A stretch of DNA of 40,509 nucleotides from an uncultured Acidimicrobiales bacterium (GTDB taxonomy: Bacteria > Actinomycetota > Acidimicrobiia > Acidimicrobiales > AC-14), in contig CADCTB010000208.1 of assembly GCA_902805665.1 (NCBI GenBank), positions 1 to 40,509 of the forward strand. The letters are read 5' to 3'. The notes beneath the pieces were generated by a model, which made no database searches, was not told where the DNA came from, and worked only from the letters and a program-made list of their open reading frames with translations. The first letter of the stretch is position 1. Each line of letters starts with the position of its first letter. Positions 16,100 to 24,588 of the stretch are shown piece after piece. The translations under genes and the position numbers were made by a program.

Positions 16100-16963
16100 T
16101 CAGACCAGGCGCTCGCCGGGTTGCAGCCGGGCTCCGTTGCGCCACGACGTCCCCGGTTGCGGGCCCTTGCCCTCGGGCTGCACCTCGACCAGCACCAGAC
16201 CGCCGTCGCCCGTTCCTACCCGCAGCCCGCCGGCATCCAGCTCGCCCGGGGCCAGATCCGAACCGGCCGAGATCCGGGCCCGCAGCACCCGGAGGCGGCG
16301 GTCCCGGAACGTCGTCCAAGCCGACCCCAGGCGGATGACCCGGTGGAGCTCGATTGCCGGCCGGCTCCAGTCGAGACGGTGCTCGTCAGGCTCGATCTTG
16401 GCCGCGTACGTCGGCTCACCGACCTGGGGGCGGGGCTCGGGAAGTCCCGTGGCCAGGAGCTCCACCAGCATGCGGCTGCCGGTTGCGGTCAGCGCCGACC
16501 GCACATCGTCGAGCGTCTCCTCCTGGCCGATGGACCGCTCCTCGCACGCGTAGACCGGCCCCGTGTCCAGCCCCTCCTCCAGGGCCATGACACACACCCC
16601 CGTCGTTGGGTCGCCGGCGAGGATCGCCCGTTCGACCGGAGCGGCGCCCCGCCAGCGGGGCAGCAGCGAGAAGTGGAGGTTGACCATGGGCAGCACGGCG
16701 AGGATGTGGGGCTTGATGAGCCGGCCGTAGGCGACCACCACTCCCAACTCGGCGCCGGCCTCGACCACGTCGTCGACCCGGTCGGTGACCGGCAGGCCGA
16801 GCTGCTGCGCCGCCGCCTTCACGGGGCTCGGCACGAGGGCGCCTCCCCGACCCCGCTTCTTGTCCGGCCTGGAGACGACCAGGGCGATGTCGTGGCCGGC
16901 TTCCACCAGCGCCCGCAGGGGCGCGACGGCGACCTCCGGTGTCCCGAGATAGACGAGGCGCAG
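16100..16963 (-). CDS. fmt: Methionyl-tRNA formyltransferase Fmt, apparent CTG start
   Basis: Fmt formylates initiator Met-tRNA. The catalytic residues appear as N95 and H97 in VNLHFSLLPRWRG and D133 in EEGLDTGP, with RGRGGALVPSPVK as the folate/tRNA loop. Reading back from the core, the frame closes at a TGA, and no ATG, GTG or TTG lies between it and the first beta strand. The CTG at 16963 gives LRLVYLGTPEVAV, matching the usual MRLVFxGTPE start exactly, 8 bases after the def stop. The next regular start (GTG 16906) would delete that strand. The product is 287 aa, shorter than the E. coli enzyme but intact in its motifs. Confidence 0.93.
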   Translation of the reverse strand: MRLVYLGTPEVAVAPLRALVEAGHDIALVVSRPDKKRGRGGALVPSPVKAAAQQLGLPVTDRVDDVVEAGAELGVVVAYGRLIKPHILAVLPMVNLHFSLLPRWRGAAPVERAILAGDPTTGVCVMALEEGLDTGPVYACEERSIGQEETLDDVRSALTATGSRMLVELLATGLPEPRPQVGEPTYAAKIEPDEHRLDWSRPAIELHRVIRLGSAWTTFRDRRLRVLRARISAGSDLAPGELDAGGLRVGTGDGGLVLVEVQPEGKGPQPGTSWRNGARLQPGERLV

Positions 16964-16971
16964 CGGGACGC

Positions 16972-17496
16972 CTATCCCACCGGCTCACGGTCGTCGCCCG
17001 CCTCGGACAGGCCCATGGCCCGGCGACGGAGGGCCCGCATGGCGTCCTTGTGCTGGCGCCGGTCGAGGTGGGAGAGCAGGAGCCGGCCGTCGAGGTGGTC
17101 GACCTCGTGCTGGAGCATGCGGGCCATCAGCTCATCGCCGTCGATGGAGATCGGGTCGCCGTCGAGGTCGAAGCCGTCGACGTGGACCTCGGCGAAGCGC
17201 ACGATCGGCCAGTGCAGGTCGGGAACCGACAGGCAGCCCTCGGTGTACTCCCATTCGCCCCGGTGCCCGGAGAGCACGGGGTTCACGATGGCTCCCGGGC
17301 CGTCGCCCACGTCGTAGACGAAGAGCCGTTTCTGCACCCCGATCTGGTTGGCGGCCAGCCCCACCCCGGGCGCGTCGTACATCGTCTCGAGCATGTCGTC
17401 GGCCAGCTTGCGCAGCGTGGCGTCGAACTCGGTGACCTCGGCGCACGGCAGCCGCAGCACCGGGTCACCGAAGGTGCGGATGGGATACACGGCCAT
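16972..17496 (-). CDS. def: Peptide deformylase Def
   Basis: Deformylase removes the formyl group from nascent proteins and works in pair with Fmt. All three motifs are present: GVGLAANQIG (about 44-53), EGCLSVP (about 86-92, with metal ligand Cys88), and QHEVDHLDG (about 129-137, His130 and His134 as ligands, Glu131 catalytic). The 174 aa length is typical of type 1 enzymes. It lies directly before fmt. Confidence 0.97.
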   Translation of the reverse strand: MAVYPIRTFGDPVLRLPCAEVTEFDATLRKLADDMLETMYDAPGVGLAANQIGVQKRLFVYDVGDGPGAIVNPVLSGHRGEWEYTEGCLSVPDLHWPIVRFAEVHVDGFDLDGDPISIDGDELMARMLQHEVDHLDGRLLLSHLDRRQHKDAMRALRRRAMGLSEAGDDREPVG

Positions 17497-17547
17497 GGCG
17501 ACCGAGAGTAGCTGTCGAGGCGCGGCCGTCCGTGCTGTCGCGCCGGC

Positions 17548-19314
17548 TCACGCGCGAAGGGGATCGACCTCGATGCGCAGCCGGCCCGGAGGCCTCGGCG
17601 TGGCCGCCAACGCGTCGCAGAGGGTCCGATGATCGGGAGCCCGCAACAGCCACCGGTCGTTGGCCGGGCCGAGCACTTCCACCCGGCCATCAGCCGGGAG
17701 CGTGGCGACGAACGCGGCCGCGGCCTGGCCGGAGACGGTGGCCACCGCTGTCTCGGGCGGGAACCGGAGCGCAGCCCGTCGAGCGGCCTCGACGACTGCC
17801 AGGCGCGACGGATCGGCGTGGACCGCCGCGTCGATCACCTCGTGGCCCGGAAGGCGGGTCTGCACGAGGATCCGGCCGCCGGCGCTGCGCCCGCCGACCA
17901 GGCGGGCGGCCCGGGCCAGCATGCCCAGTGCGGCCTCGGCGGCCCGGTAGCGAGGAGCCAGCAGCTCCTGGTCGAGGTCCAGGAACGCCACCGCCCGCGC
18001 CCCCGCGACCCGGTGCAGCACCGCTTCGGTGCCCACCAGGATCGGCACGCCGTCGGGTGGCGGACCGGCTTCGGTGTCCGCCGACACCTCGGCGACCGGC
18101 CGGTTGGCCAGCAGCTCGAGCTCCTCACGGGCCCTGGTCACCCCCACCCGCAGGGTCGCCAGCCGGGACCCGCCACACGCCAGGCACACGCGCGGCCGGA
18201 CGGTGCCGCACCGACGGCAGCGCAGCGCCTCGTCGACACCGTCGACCGCGGCGCCACAGGCCTCACAGCGCACGAGCTCCCGGCAGGTGGCGCAGGCCAG
18301 GAGCCGGGCCCGGCCCTTGCGGTTCAGGACGCAGATCAGGCGGGCGTCCGGCTCGGCCTGGCGAGCCATGGCCACGAGCCGGGACGAGTAGAGCCCCGAC
18401 CCCGGGGGCTCCGCCCTGCGGTCGACGACCTCGAGGACCGGCCACCCGCTGCGCTCCTCGTTGCGGGAGAGACTCACCAGCGGCCCGTAGCCGAGGGCCT
18501 CGAGTGAGGGGCACGGCGAGGTCAGGACACACGGGACGTCGGCCCGGCGGGCCCGCTCCACGACCACGTCGCGTGCGTTCCAGGTCGGCGCCCGCTCCTC
18601 CTGGTACGCCTCATCGTGCTCCTCGACCACCAGGACCGCGCCCAACCGCGGGCGGGGGGCCCAGGCGCCGGCGCGAGCGCCGACGGCCACGCAGCCCCCG
18701 GCCGCAGCGAGGGCCCACTCCTGGGGTACGAGGGCGACCCGGTGGCCCTCCCGGCGCAGCCGGGCCGCCAGGTAGGCGGCCGCGGCGACCGACGGCGTCA
18801 GGACGAGGGCGTCCCCGCACGCGGCGACGTCGAGGGCCACCGGCAGCACGTCTCCGGCAGGTGGGATGCGGACCACCGTCACCCCGGCGGCCAGGGTCGA
18901 CGGCGCCGGAAGCGGCGGTGAGGCAGTCGCAGGCAGAGCCCGGACGGCACGCGGCGGCGAGGCGGTGCCGAGGAGCTGGGCGGTCCGGCCCGCCCAGCGC
19001 CAGGCCGCCCATCGGGCCAGGGCGACGATGTCCGCCGGTGGTCCCCAGCCGGTGACCTTGGCCAGGGGCTGCAGCGGTCGGTCGGTGCTCGCCTCGCCGG
19101 CCAGCCCGACCACCCATCCCCCGATCCGCCGGCCCTGGAGCCCGACGCGCACCATCGTCCCGATGCGGACCTCCGGCGCGAGGTGGTCGGGTATGAGGTA
19201 GTCGAAGACCTTCTGGAGCGGAAGGTCCGGGAGGACTCTTGCTATCCGGATCTCGGCAGCTAGACGAGCTCGAGTGCCCGCTTCACCTCGTCGAGGCGCG
19301 AGAGGCGTTCCCAC
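17548..19314 (-). CDS. priA: Primosomal protein N'-like PriA, helicase-defective form
   Basis: PriA restarts stalled replication forks. The N-terminal DNA-binding domain ([16 protein letters not shown]...RIGGWVVGL) and the zinc region, with four CxxC pairs (CATC, CEAC, CRRC, CLAC), are intact. A Walker A GxGKT motif is absent where [12 protein letters not shown] stands. A DEAH-like [12 protein letters not shown] remains. Loss of ATPase motifs is usual in actinobacterial PriA, so it probably loads proteins without unwinding. At 588 aa it is short. The only regular start before the conserved N-terminus is the GTG at 19314, which overlaps metK by 55 bases. Confidence 0.9.
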   Translation of the reverse strand: MGTPLAPRRGEAGTRARLAAEIRIARVLPDLPLQKVFDYLIPDHLAPEVRIGTMVRVGLQGRRIGGWVVGLAGEASTDRPLQPLAKVTGWGPPADIVALARWAAWRWAGRTAQLLGTASPPRAVRALPATASPPLPAPSTLAAGVTVVRIPPAGDVLPVALDVAACGDALVLTPSVAAAAYLAARLRREGHRVALVPQEWALAAAGGCVAVGARAGAWAPRPRLGAVLVVEEHDEAYQEERAPTWNARDVVVERARRADVPCVLTSPCPSLEALGYGPLVSLSRNEERSGWPVLEVVDRRAEPPGSGLYSSRLVAMARQAEPDARLICVLNRKGRARLLACATCRELVRCEACGAAVDGVDEALRCRRCGTVRPRVCLACGGSRLATLRVGVTRAREELELLANRPVAEVSADTEAGPPPDGVPILVGTEAVLHRVAGARAVAFLDLDQELLAPRYRAAEAALGMLARAARLVGGRSAGGRILVQTRLPGHEVIDAAVHADPSRLAVVEAARRAALRFPPETAVATVSGQAAAAFVATLPADGRVEVLGPANDRWLLRAPDHRTLCDALAATPRPPGRLRIEVDPLRA

Positions 19315-20459
19315 GTGAACTCCTTCTCGGAGCGCCCGAAGTGGCCGTAGGCGGCGGTGCGCCGGTAGATCGGCTTGCGCAGGTCGAGATCGCGGATGAT
19401 CGCCGCCGGGCGGAGGTCGAACACCTCGTTGGCCATCTTGGCGATCTTGAGCGGGTCGACCTGCTCCGTGCCGAAGGTCTCGACCATGATCGACACGGGC
19501 CGGGCCACGCCGATGGCGTAGGCCACCTGGATCTCACAGCGCCGGGCCGCACCCGAGGCCACGACGTGCTTGGCCACCCAGCGGGCCGCGTACGCCGCCG
19601 ACCGGTCGACCTTGGACGGGTCCTTGCCGGAAAACGCCCCTCCGCCGTGGCGGGCGGCGCCGCCGTAGGTGTCGACGATGATCTTCCGGCCGGTGAGGCC
19701 CGTGTCGGCGTGAGGGCCGCCCAGCTCGAAGGCGCCCGTGGGGTTGGCCAGAAGCTCGTACTTGTCGTCGGCGAACTCCGCGGGCAGGAGCGGGTGGATC
19801 ACGTGCTCGCGCAGGTCCGGCTTGAGCAGGGTCTCGGTGTCGAGCCCGGGCTGGTGTTGGCTGGAGATCAGGACCGTCCGCAGCTTGACCGGCCGGCCGT
19901 CCTCGTAGTCCACGGTGACCTGGGTCTTGCCGTCGGGCCGCAGGTAGGGCATGACGCCGGCCTTGCGCACCTCCGACAACCGCTGGGCCAGGCGGTGGGC
20001 CAGCCAGATCGGCATGGGCATGAGGTCGTCGGTCTCGTCGCAGGCGTAGCCGAACATCATTCCCTGGTCGCCGGCGCCCTGGGCGTCGATGTCGTCCTCG
20101 GCGCCCTTGCCGGTGCGGACCTCGTACGCCGTGGTCACGCCCTGGCTGATGTCGGGCGACTGCTCGTCGATGGCGGTGATGACGCCGCACGTGTGCCCGT
20201 CGAACCCGTACGACTCCCGGTCGTAGCCGATGTCGCACACCGTCTTCCGGACGATCTTGGGGATGTCCACGTAGGCGCTGGTGGTGATCTCGCCGGCCAC
20301 GACCACCAGGCCGGTCGTGAGGAGGGTCTCGCAGGCCACCCGGCCCATGGGGTCCTCGGCCAGGATGGCGTCGAGAATCGCGTCGGAGACCTGGTCGGCC
20401 ATCTTGTCGGGGTGACCCTCGGTCACCGATTCCGACGTGAACGTGTACCCGCTGCTCAT
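19260..20459 (-). CDS. metK: S-adenosylmethionine synthetase MetK
   Basis: MetK makes S-adenosylmethionine from methionine and ATP. The 399 aa enzyme has [18 protein letters not shown] near the N-terminus, [16 protein letters not shown], and the phosphate loop [19 protein letters not shown]. The ATG at 20459 overlaps the coaBC stop by 4 bases. Its 3' end is overlapped by the inferred start of priA. Confidence 0.98.
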   Translation of the reverse strand: MSSGYTFTSESVTEGHPDKMADQVSDAILDAILAEDPMGRVACETLLTTGLVVVAGEITTSAYVDIPKIVRKTVCDIGYDRESYGFDGHTCGVITAIDEQSPDISQGVTTAYEVRTGKGAEDDIDAQGAGDQGMMFGYACDETDDLMPMPIWLAHRLAQRLSEVRKAGVMPYLRPDGKTQVTVDYEDGRPVKLRTVLISSQHQPGLDTETLLKPDLREHVIHPLLPAEFADDKYELLANPTGAFELGGPHADTGLTGRKIIVDTYGGAARHGGGAFSGKDPSKVDRSAAYAARWVAKHVVASGAARRCEIQVAYAIGVARPVSIMVETFGTEQVDPLKIAKMANEVFDLRPAAIIRDLDLRKPIYRRTAAYGHFGRSEKEFTWERLSRLDEVKRALELV

Positions 20460-21736
20460 GTGCCTCCCTTGGTGTCCGCGCCCAATCCTTGCTCACGCGG
20501 CGGAGAGCCGCCAACTACTCGGCGGAGGTCGGCGACCAGATCGAGCACGATCGCGGCAAGCGCCCGCTTGCTGGTGAGCGCCACCTCGGTCCAGTTGCCG
20601 CCCGCGTCGAGCAGCGTGGCGGCGTTGGTGTCGTGGCCGAATCCGGCGCCCTCCGCAGTGACGTCGTTGGCCACGATGAGGTCGAGGCGCTTGGCCCGGA
20701 GCTTCTCCCGAGCGCCGGTGCGCACGTCGCCGGTCTCCGCCGCGAAGCCGACGAGCACCTGACCGGGGCGCTTGCGCCGGCCCAGCTCGGCCAGGATGTC
20801 GGTGGTCGGTTCGAGCACGATCTCCGGCAGCCCGTCGGCCTTGCGCAGCTTCGCCTCAGCCGCCAGCTTGGGCCGGAAGTCGGCGACTGCGGCGGCCATG
20901 ATCACGATGTCGGCGCCGGCCGCCCGGGTCAGGACGGCGGACTCCATATCCGCCGCGGTGTCCACCCGCACCACCTCGACACCGGGTGGCGCGGGCCGGT
21001 CGGCCGCAGTCACGAGGGTGACCCTGGCGCCCCGGGCCGCGGCCTCTTCGGCCAGGGCTTCGCCCTGCTTGCCGGAGGAGCGGTTCCCGAGGAACCGGAC
21101 GGGGTCGAGCGCCTCCCGGGTGCCCCCGGCCGTGACCAGCACGGTCTTGCCGACCAGGTCCGGGGGCGACAGGAGGCGGCCGACCGCGGCCACGATCTCC
21201 TCCACCTCGGCCAGACGGCCGGCGCCCTCGTCGCCGCCGGCCAGCCGGCCGACTCCGGGTTCCACGATGAGCACCCCACGGCGACGCAGGGTGGCCACGT
21301 TGTCGGCAGTGGCCGGGTGCTCCCACATCTCGGTGTGCATGGCCGGGCAGACGACCACCGGCGCCCGCGTGGCGAGCAGGGTGGCGGTGAGCAGGTCGTC
21401 GGCGACACCCGCCGCATACTTGGCCAGCAGGGTGGCCGTGGCCGGCGCCACCAGAATCACGTCGGCCGACCGCCCCAGCGCGGTGTGGGGGATCGGGTGT
21501 GTGTCCGACCACAGCGAGTCGTGCACGGGCTCCGAAGCCAGGGCCGACAGGGTGGCTGGTCCCAGGAAGCGCATCGCGTCGGCCGTCATGACCGGCGACA
21601 CATGGACGCCGTCATCGACCAGCCGACGACACACCTCCACCGCCTTGTACGCCGCGATGCTCCCGCACACCCCAAGCACGACGTGCTTGCCCGCCATCCG
21701 CCGTTCCGACAAATCCCGATGGGATTCGGCGGTCAC
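20456..21736 (-). CDS. coaBC: Bifunctional phosphopantothenoylcysteine decarboxylase/synthetase CoaBC (Dfp)
   Basis: This flavoprotein performs two steps of coenzyme A synthesis. The N-terminal CoaC half shows [13 protein letters not shown], the catalytic histidine region [12 protein letters not shown], and [13 protein letters not shown]. The C-terminal CoaB half begins at [20 protein letters not shown] with RSSGKQG, followed by [15 protein letters not shown] and KLRKADG. The GTG start overlaps the rpoZ TGA by 4 bases (GTGA). The context mihF-gmk-rpoZ-coaBC-metK matches mycobacteria. Confidence 0.97.
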   Translation of the reverse strand: MTAESHRDLSERRMAGKHVVLGVCGSIAAYKAVEVCRRLVDDGVHVSPVMTADAMRFLGPATLSALASEPVHDSLWSDTHPIPHTALGRSADVILVAPATATLLAKYAAGVADDLLTATLLATRAPVVVCPAMHTEMWEHPATADNVATLRRRGVLIVEPGVGRLAGGDEGAGRLAEVEEIVAAVGRLLSPPDLVGKTVLVTAGGTREALDPVRFLGNRSSGKQGEALAEEAAARGARVTLVTAADRPAPPGVEVVRVDTAADMESAVLTRAAGADIVIMAAAVADFRPKLAAEAKLRKADGLPEIVLEPTTDILAELGRRKRPGQVLVGFAAETGDVRTGAREKLRAKRLDLIVANDVTAEGAGFGHDTNAATLLDAGGNWTEVALTSKRALAAIVLDLVADLRRVVGGSPPREQGLGADTKGGT

Positions 21737-21999
21737 TTCATGGCTTCCTCGGCCTCTTCGGTGCGGGTGAAGGTGATCTTGTTGGCCGCGATCTCCTCGA
21801 GGGCGATCGACAGAGGCTTGCGGGAGACCGAGGCGACCTGCGGAGGCACGATGGCGCCCAGGCCCTCGCCGAGCTGGCTGAAGTACGAGTTGATCTGCCG
21901 GCCCCGCTTGGCGGCCAGGCTGACCAGGCTGAACTTGGAGTCCACCTTGTCGAGCAGGCTCTCGATGGCCGGGTGGATCATGGTGGCGCGTTCAGACAC
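21733..21999 (-). CDS. rpoZ: RNA polymerase omega subunit
   Basis: Omega helps assemble RNA polymerase around beta prime. The 88 aa product includes [20 protein letters not shown], the conserved [12 protein letters not shown] helix, and [15 protein letters not shown]. The GTG at 21999 is chosen because GAAGGAG lies 4 bases upstream; an internal ATG six codons later is possible but has no SD. It lies 40 bases after gmk and is coupled to coaBC. Confidence 0.95.
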   Translation of the reverse strand: MSERATMIHPAIESLLDKVDSKFSLVSLAAKRGRQINSYFSQLGEGLGAIVPPQVASVSRKPLSIALEEIAANKITFTRTEEAEEAMK

Positions 22000-22039
22000 T
22001 GTGCTCCTTCGAAAGCCGCGGTCCTCACTGGAGAAACTG

Positions 22040-22582
22040 CTACTGGCGGCGGGACTCCAGGATAGCAGCGACCTCCTCGATGGCCCGGCCAAGGTCGTCG
22101 TTGACCACGATGTGGTCCGCCAAGGAGCGGCCGGCTTGCTCCTCGGCAGCGGCGGCGGCGAGGCGGCGGGCGATCAGGTCCTCCCGGTCGCCTCGGCCCC
22201 GCAGCCGTTCCTCCTGCGCCTGGCGCGACGGGGCCTCGATGAAGACCACCACCGCCTCGGGATGGCGGGCACGAACCTGGGCCGCACCCTGCACGTCGAT
22301 CTCCAGCAGCACGTCGTGGCCTTCGGGGGGCTCCGGCCAGGGGGTCCCGTACCGGTGCCCGAACACCTCGGCCCACTCCAGGAAGCCGCCGGCGGCCACG
22401 TGGGCGTCGAACCTCGCCGGGTCGACGAAGACATAGGCATCCGGCGGCTCCCCCTCGCGGGCGGGCCGGGTGGTCCACGACCGGCTCAGCCACAGATTGG
22501 GCAGCCGCTGACACAGGGCCGAGGCGATGGACCCCTTCCCGACCCCCGAAGGGCCGGCGATGACGAAGATCTGCCCGCTCAG
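22040..22582 (-). CDS. gmk: Guanylate kinase, no canonical start codon (CTG proposed)
   Basis: Guanylate kinase converts GMP to GDP. The P-loop [14 protein letters not shown], the GMP-binding [13 protein letters not shown], and [19 protein letters not shown] are all intact, and the C-terminus is of full length. From the P-loop back to the TAG of mihF (22705-22703) the same frame holds no ATG, GTG or TTG: it reads through four 9-codon repeats (SAESRHRTQ-like) and then [11 protein letters not shown]. The CTG at 22582 gives [13 protein letters not shown], a typical N-terminus of 180 aa in total, but no SD precedes it. Alternatives are initiation at ATC, stop readthrough from mihF, or a base error in the assembly. 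Confidence 0.9.
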   Translation of the reverse strand: MSGQIFVIAGPSGVGKGSIASALCQRLPNLWLSRSWTTRPAREGEPPDAYVFVDPARFDAHVAAGGFLEWAEVFGHRYGTPWPEPPEGHDVLLEIDVQGAAQVRARHPEAVVVFIEAPSRQAQEERLRGRGDREDLIARRLAAAAAEEQAGRSLADHIVVNDDLGRAIEEVAAILESRRQ

Positions 22583-22595
22583 GAGGGTGCTTCGC

Positions 22596-22703
22596 TGTGT
22601 GGGATGGCGGCTCTCCGCCGACTGTGTGCGATGGCGGCTCTCCGCCGACTGTGTGCGATGGCGGCTCTCCGCCGACTGTGTGCGATGGCGGCTCTCCGCC
22701 GAC
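22596..22703. repeat. Tandem repeat, four copies of 27 bp, between mihF and gmk
   Basis: Four head-to-tail 27 bp units begin at 22596, 22623, 22650 and 22677. Each contains GATGGCGGCTCTCCGCCGAC, with the hairpin GGCGG-CTCT-CCGCC. Only one base differs among the units (GGG in place of GCG in the first). Because 27 is divisible by 3, all frames stay open through the array; on the minus strand it reads SAESRHRTQ in the gmk/mihF frame. The last base is the first base of the mihF stop triplet as read on the plus strand. Confidence 0.95.
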
Positions 22704-23026
22704 TAGGAGTCGGCGGGAAACGCCTTCAGCAGCGACTCCCGCTGCTGGGCGCCCAGGCCGCGGACCCGCCGGGCCTCGCTGATCCCGATCTGCTCCATCA
22801 TGCGCCGGGCTCGGACCTTGCCGACGCCCGGCAACGACTCGAGCACGGTGACCACCTTCATCTTGCCGACCACCTCGTCGCGCTCGGCCTGGTCGAGCAG
22901 CTCCTTGAGCGTGGTGGAGCCCATCTTGAGCTTCTCTTTGAGCTCGGCCCGCTGGCGGCGGGCGGCAGCGGCCTTGGCGAGCGCCGCCGAGCGCTCGTCG
23001 GGCGTGAGCGCGGGCGGCAGCGGCAT
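22703..23026 (-). CDS. mihF: Actinobacterial integration host factor MihF
   Basis: MihF is a nucleoid-associated protein of Actinobacteria with a helix-two turn-helix core; it is unrelated to the IHF of proteobacteria. The 107 aa protein begins MPLPPALTPDERSAALAKAA, then AAARRQRAELKEKLK and the DNA-binding LESLPGVGKVRARRMMEQIG. The ATG at 23026 is preferred over a GTG three codons upstream because it matches the family N-terminus. It precedes gmk, as in mycobacteria, but here the two are joined by an in-frame repeat after its TAG. Confidence 0.95.
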   Translation of the reverse strand: MPLPPALTPDERSAALAKAAAARRQRAELKEKLKMGSTTLKELLDQAERDEVVGKMKVVTVLESLPGVGKVRARRMMEQIGISEARRVRGLGAQQRESLLKAFPADS

Positions 23027-23077
23027 GCCGCGCACGATAGCGCACCCCTTCCCCGGCGGCTCAGCCGGGGGCGGTGG

Positions 23078-23827
23078 CTACGCCGCGGTCTCCTCCGCCG
23101 AGGCCACGCGCACACCGGCCGAGGACGCGCCGTAGTCCCGCCGGAACAGCAGTTCCTGGAAGAGGTCGCCGGGCGACGTCATCGAGATCGGCTGGATCTG
23201 CGCCAGGCCGGGGACCGCAGCCCGGGTGAAGACGTCCTCGATCACCCTGCGGCCGAGCTCCGAGCAGATCATCCGGTCCGGCTGGTCGATCCACGGCGTG
23301 GCCATCGCCAAGCGGAACAGGAGCCCTCGGCCGCGGTACAGGGCCGCCATCAGGGCGGCGGTGACGAGCGGCGCCACCCACACCGGACCGACGTAACGGG
23401 CAAGGGGCGGGCCGACAAGGAGCGGCACGGTGAGGAACGGGATGCGTCCGACGAGGCCCACGTAGATGATGCGGGCGATCGTCGCCCAGTCGTAGTCGAT
23501 GTGAGGCGAGAGTTTGGCCTCGGCGGCGGCCGCCACCTGCTCGCGCACCGCCGGGTCGTCGGAGAGGCGCAGCACGGTGGACACCGGAGGAGTGCGGCCC
23601 TCGGTGCGGACCACGCCCTTGGCCAGCGCCTCCACCATGTCCCAATGACCGTCGGCGACCTTGGTGATGATGCCGACGTGGTTGGTGCGGCTGGCGGTGC
23701 CGGCGGCGATGATCCGCGACACCGTCGCGCTCTTCTTCCCGAAGCCGACGGCGAAATGGATGTCGCCGCGGGCCGGCATCTCGTGCTCGTACACCGGACG
23801 GGGTCGAAGGTCGCCTGCAGTTGCCAT
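23078..23827 (-). CDS. Permuted NlpC/P60 (YiiX-like) cysteine hydrolase, putative
   Basis: The 249 aa product has RGDIHFAVG near residue 20, a His at about 50 in RTNHVGIITK, a Glu at about 67 in MVEALAKGV, and a Cys at about 188 in RMICSELG. This His-Glu-Cys order with a CSE motif is that of the circularly permuted NlpC/P60 papain fold (YiiX/YebB type). The substrate (cell-wall amide, lipid or thioester) cannot be inferred. Between His and Cys lies a hydrophobic stretch (about 120-165) that could form two membrane helices. No signal peptide is seen. A strong SD (GGAGG) precedes the ATG. It is inserted between pyrF and mihF. Confidence 0.7.
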   Translation of the reverse strand: MATAGDLRPRPVYEHEMPARGDIHFAVGFGKKSATVSRIIAAGTASRTNHVGIITKVADGHWDMVEALAKGVVRTEGRTPPVSTVLRLSDDPAVREQVAAAAEAKLSPHIDYDWATIARIIYVGLVGRIPFLTVPLLVGPPLARYVGPVWVAPLVTAALMAALYRGRGLLFRLAMATPWIDQPDRMICSELGRRVIEDVFTRAAVPGLAQIQPISMTSPGDLFQELLFRRDYGASSAGVRVASAEETAA

Positions 23828-23901
23828 CTCGCCTCCATGGGTTCAGGCCTGGACGCCTGTATGACCATGAGGCCGCGCGCAGCCCCGGAGATACGTCGGA
23901 T

Positions 23902-24588
23902 CTACTCGCCGTCCTCCAGGGACTGGGTGAGGGCAGCGGCCGCGGCCGCCGGGTCGCGGGCATCGGTCACCGTCCGACCGATCACCAGCAGGTCGGCGCC
24001 GACGCTGACGGCCTGGCGGGGCGTGGCCGGGCGGGCCTGGTCGTGCGCATCCGAGCTGGCCATGCGGATTCCCGGCACCACCGCCAGCAGGCGGGGTGCG
24101 AGCTGCTTCGCCTCATGGACGTCGGCCGCGGCCACCACCATCCCGCCACACCCCGACTCGACCGCGGCGGCCACGCGGTGGCCCAGGATGTGCGGGGGCG
24201 CATCGCCGTCGCTGGTGAGGATGGTCACGGCGAGGGCGACGGGACGGGGCAGCCCGGCGGCCTCGGCGCCCTCGGTGAGGCCCTCGACGCCGGCCCTGAG
24301 CATGATCGGTCCGGAGCGGGCGTGAAGGGTGAGGTAGCTGGCGCCCAGGGCGCCGATCACCCGTGCCGCCTTGCGCACCGTGGTGGGGATGTCGTGGAGC
24401 TTGAGGTCGAGGAACACGTCGTAGCCGAGGTCGGCTACCGCGCTCACCGCATCGGGGCCGGAGGCACTGAACAGCTCGAGGCCGACCTTGGCGGTGCGGA
24501 ACCACGGCTGCAGCTGGCGGGCCAGGCGAAGGGCCGGCACCAGGTCGTCGACGTCGAGGGCGAGCACCAGCTGGTCACGTGTCTGCAC
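23902..24588 (-). CDS. pyrF: Orotidine 5'-phosphate decarboxylase PyrF
   Basis: PyrF makes UMP from OMP. The 228 aa protein has LALDVDD at the N-terminus, AKVGLELF, the catalytic tetrad region LDLKLHDIP (Asp61, Lys63, Asp66), and a late PGIRMASSDAHDQARPATP phosphate-binding loop with GADLLVIGRTVTDA. The GTG start overlaps pyrD by 14 bases. This is the bacterial short (group I) type, not the longer mycobacterial type. Confidence 0.97.
   Translation of the reverse strand: MQTRDQLVLALDVDDLVPALRLARQLQPWFRTAKVGLELFSASGPDAVSAVADLGYDVFLDLKLHDIPTTVRKAARVIGALGASYLTLHARSGPIMLRAGVEGLTEGAEAAGLPRPVALAVTILTSDGDAPPHILGHRVAAAVESGCGGMVVAAADVHEAKQLAPRLLAVVPGIRMASSDAHDQARPATPRQAVSVGADLLVIGRTVTDARDPAAAAAALTQSLEDGE

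Noticed and set aside
22597-22782. Plus-strand frame across the 27 bp array encoding repeated DGGSPPTVC units
   Set aside because: It exists only because the period is divisible by 3; no SD or conserved context, and it runs antisense into mihF.
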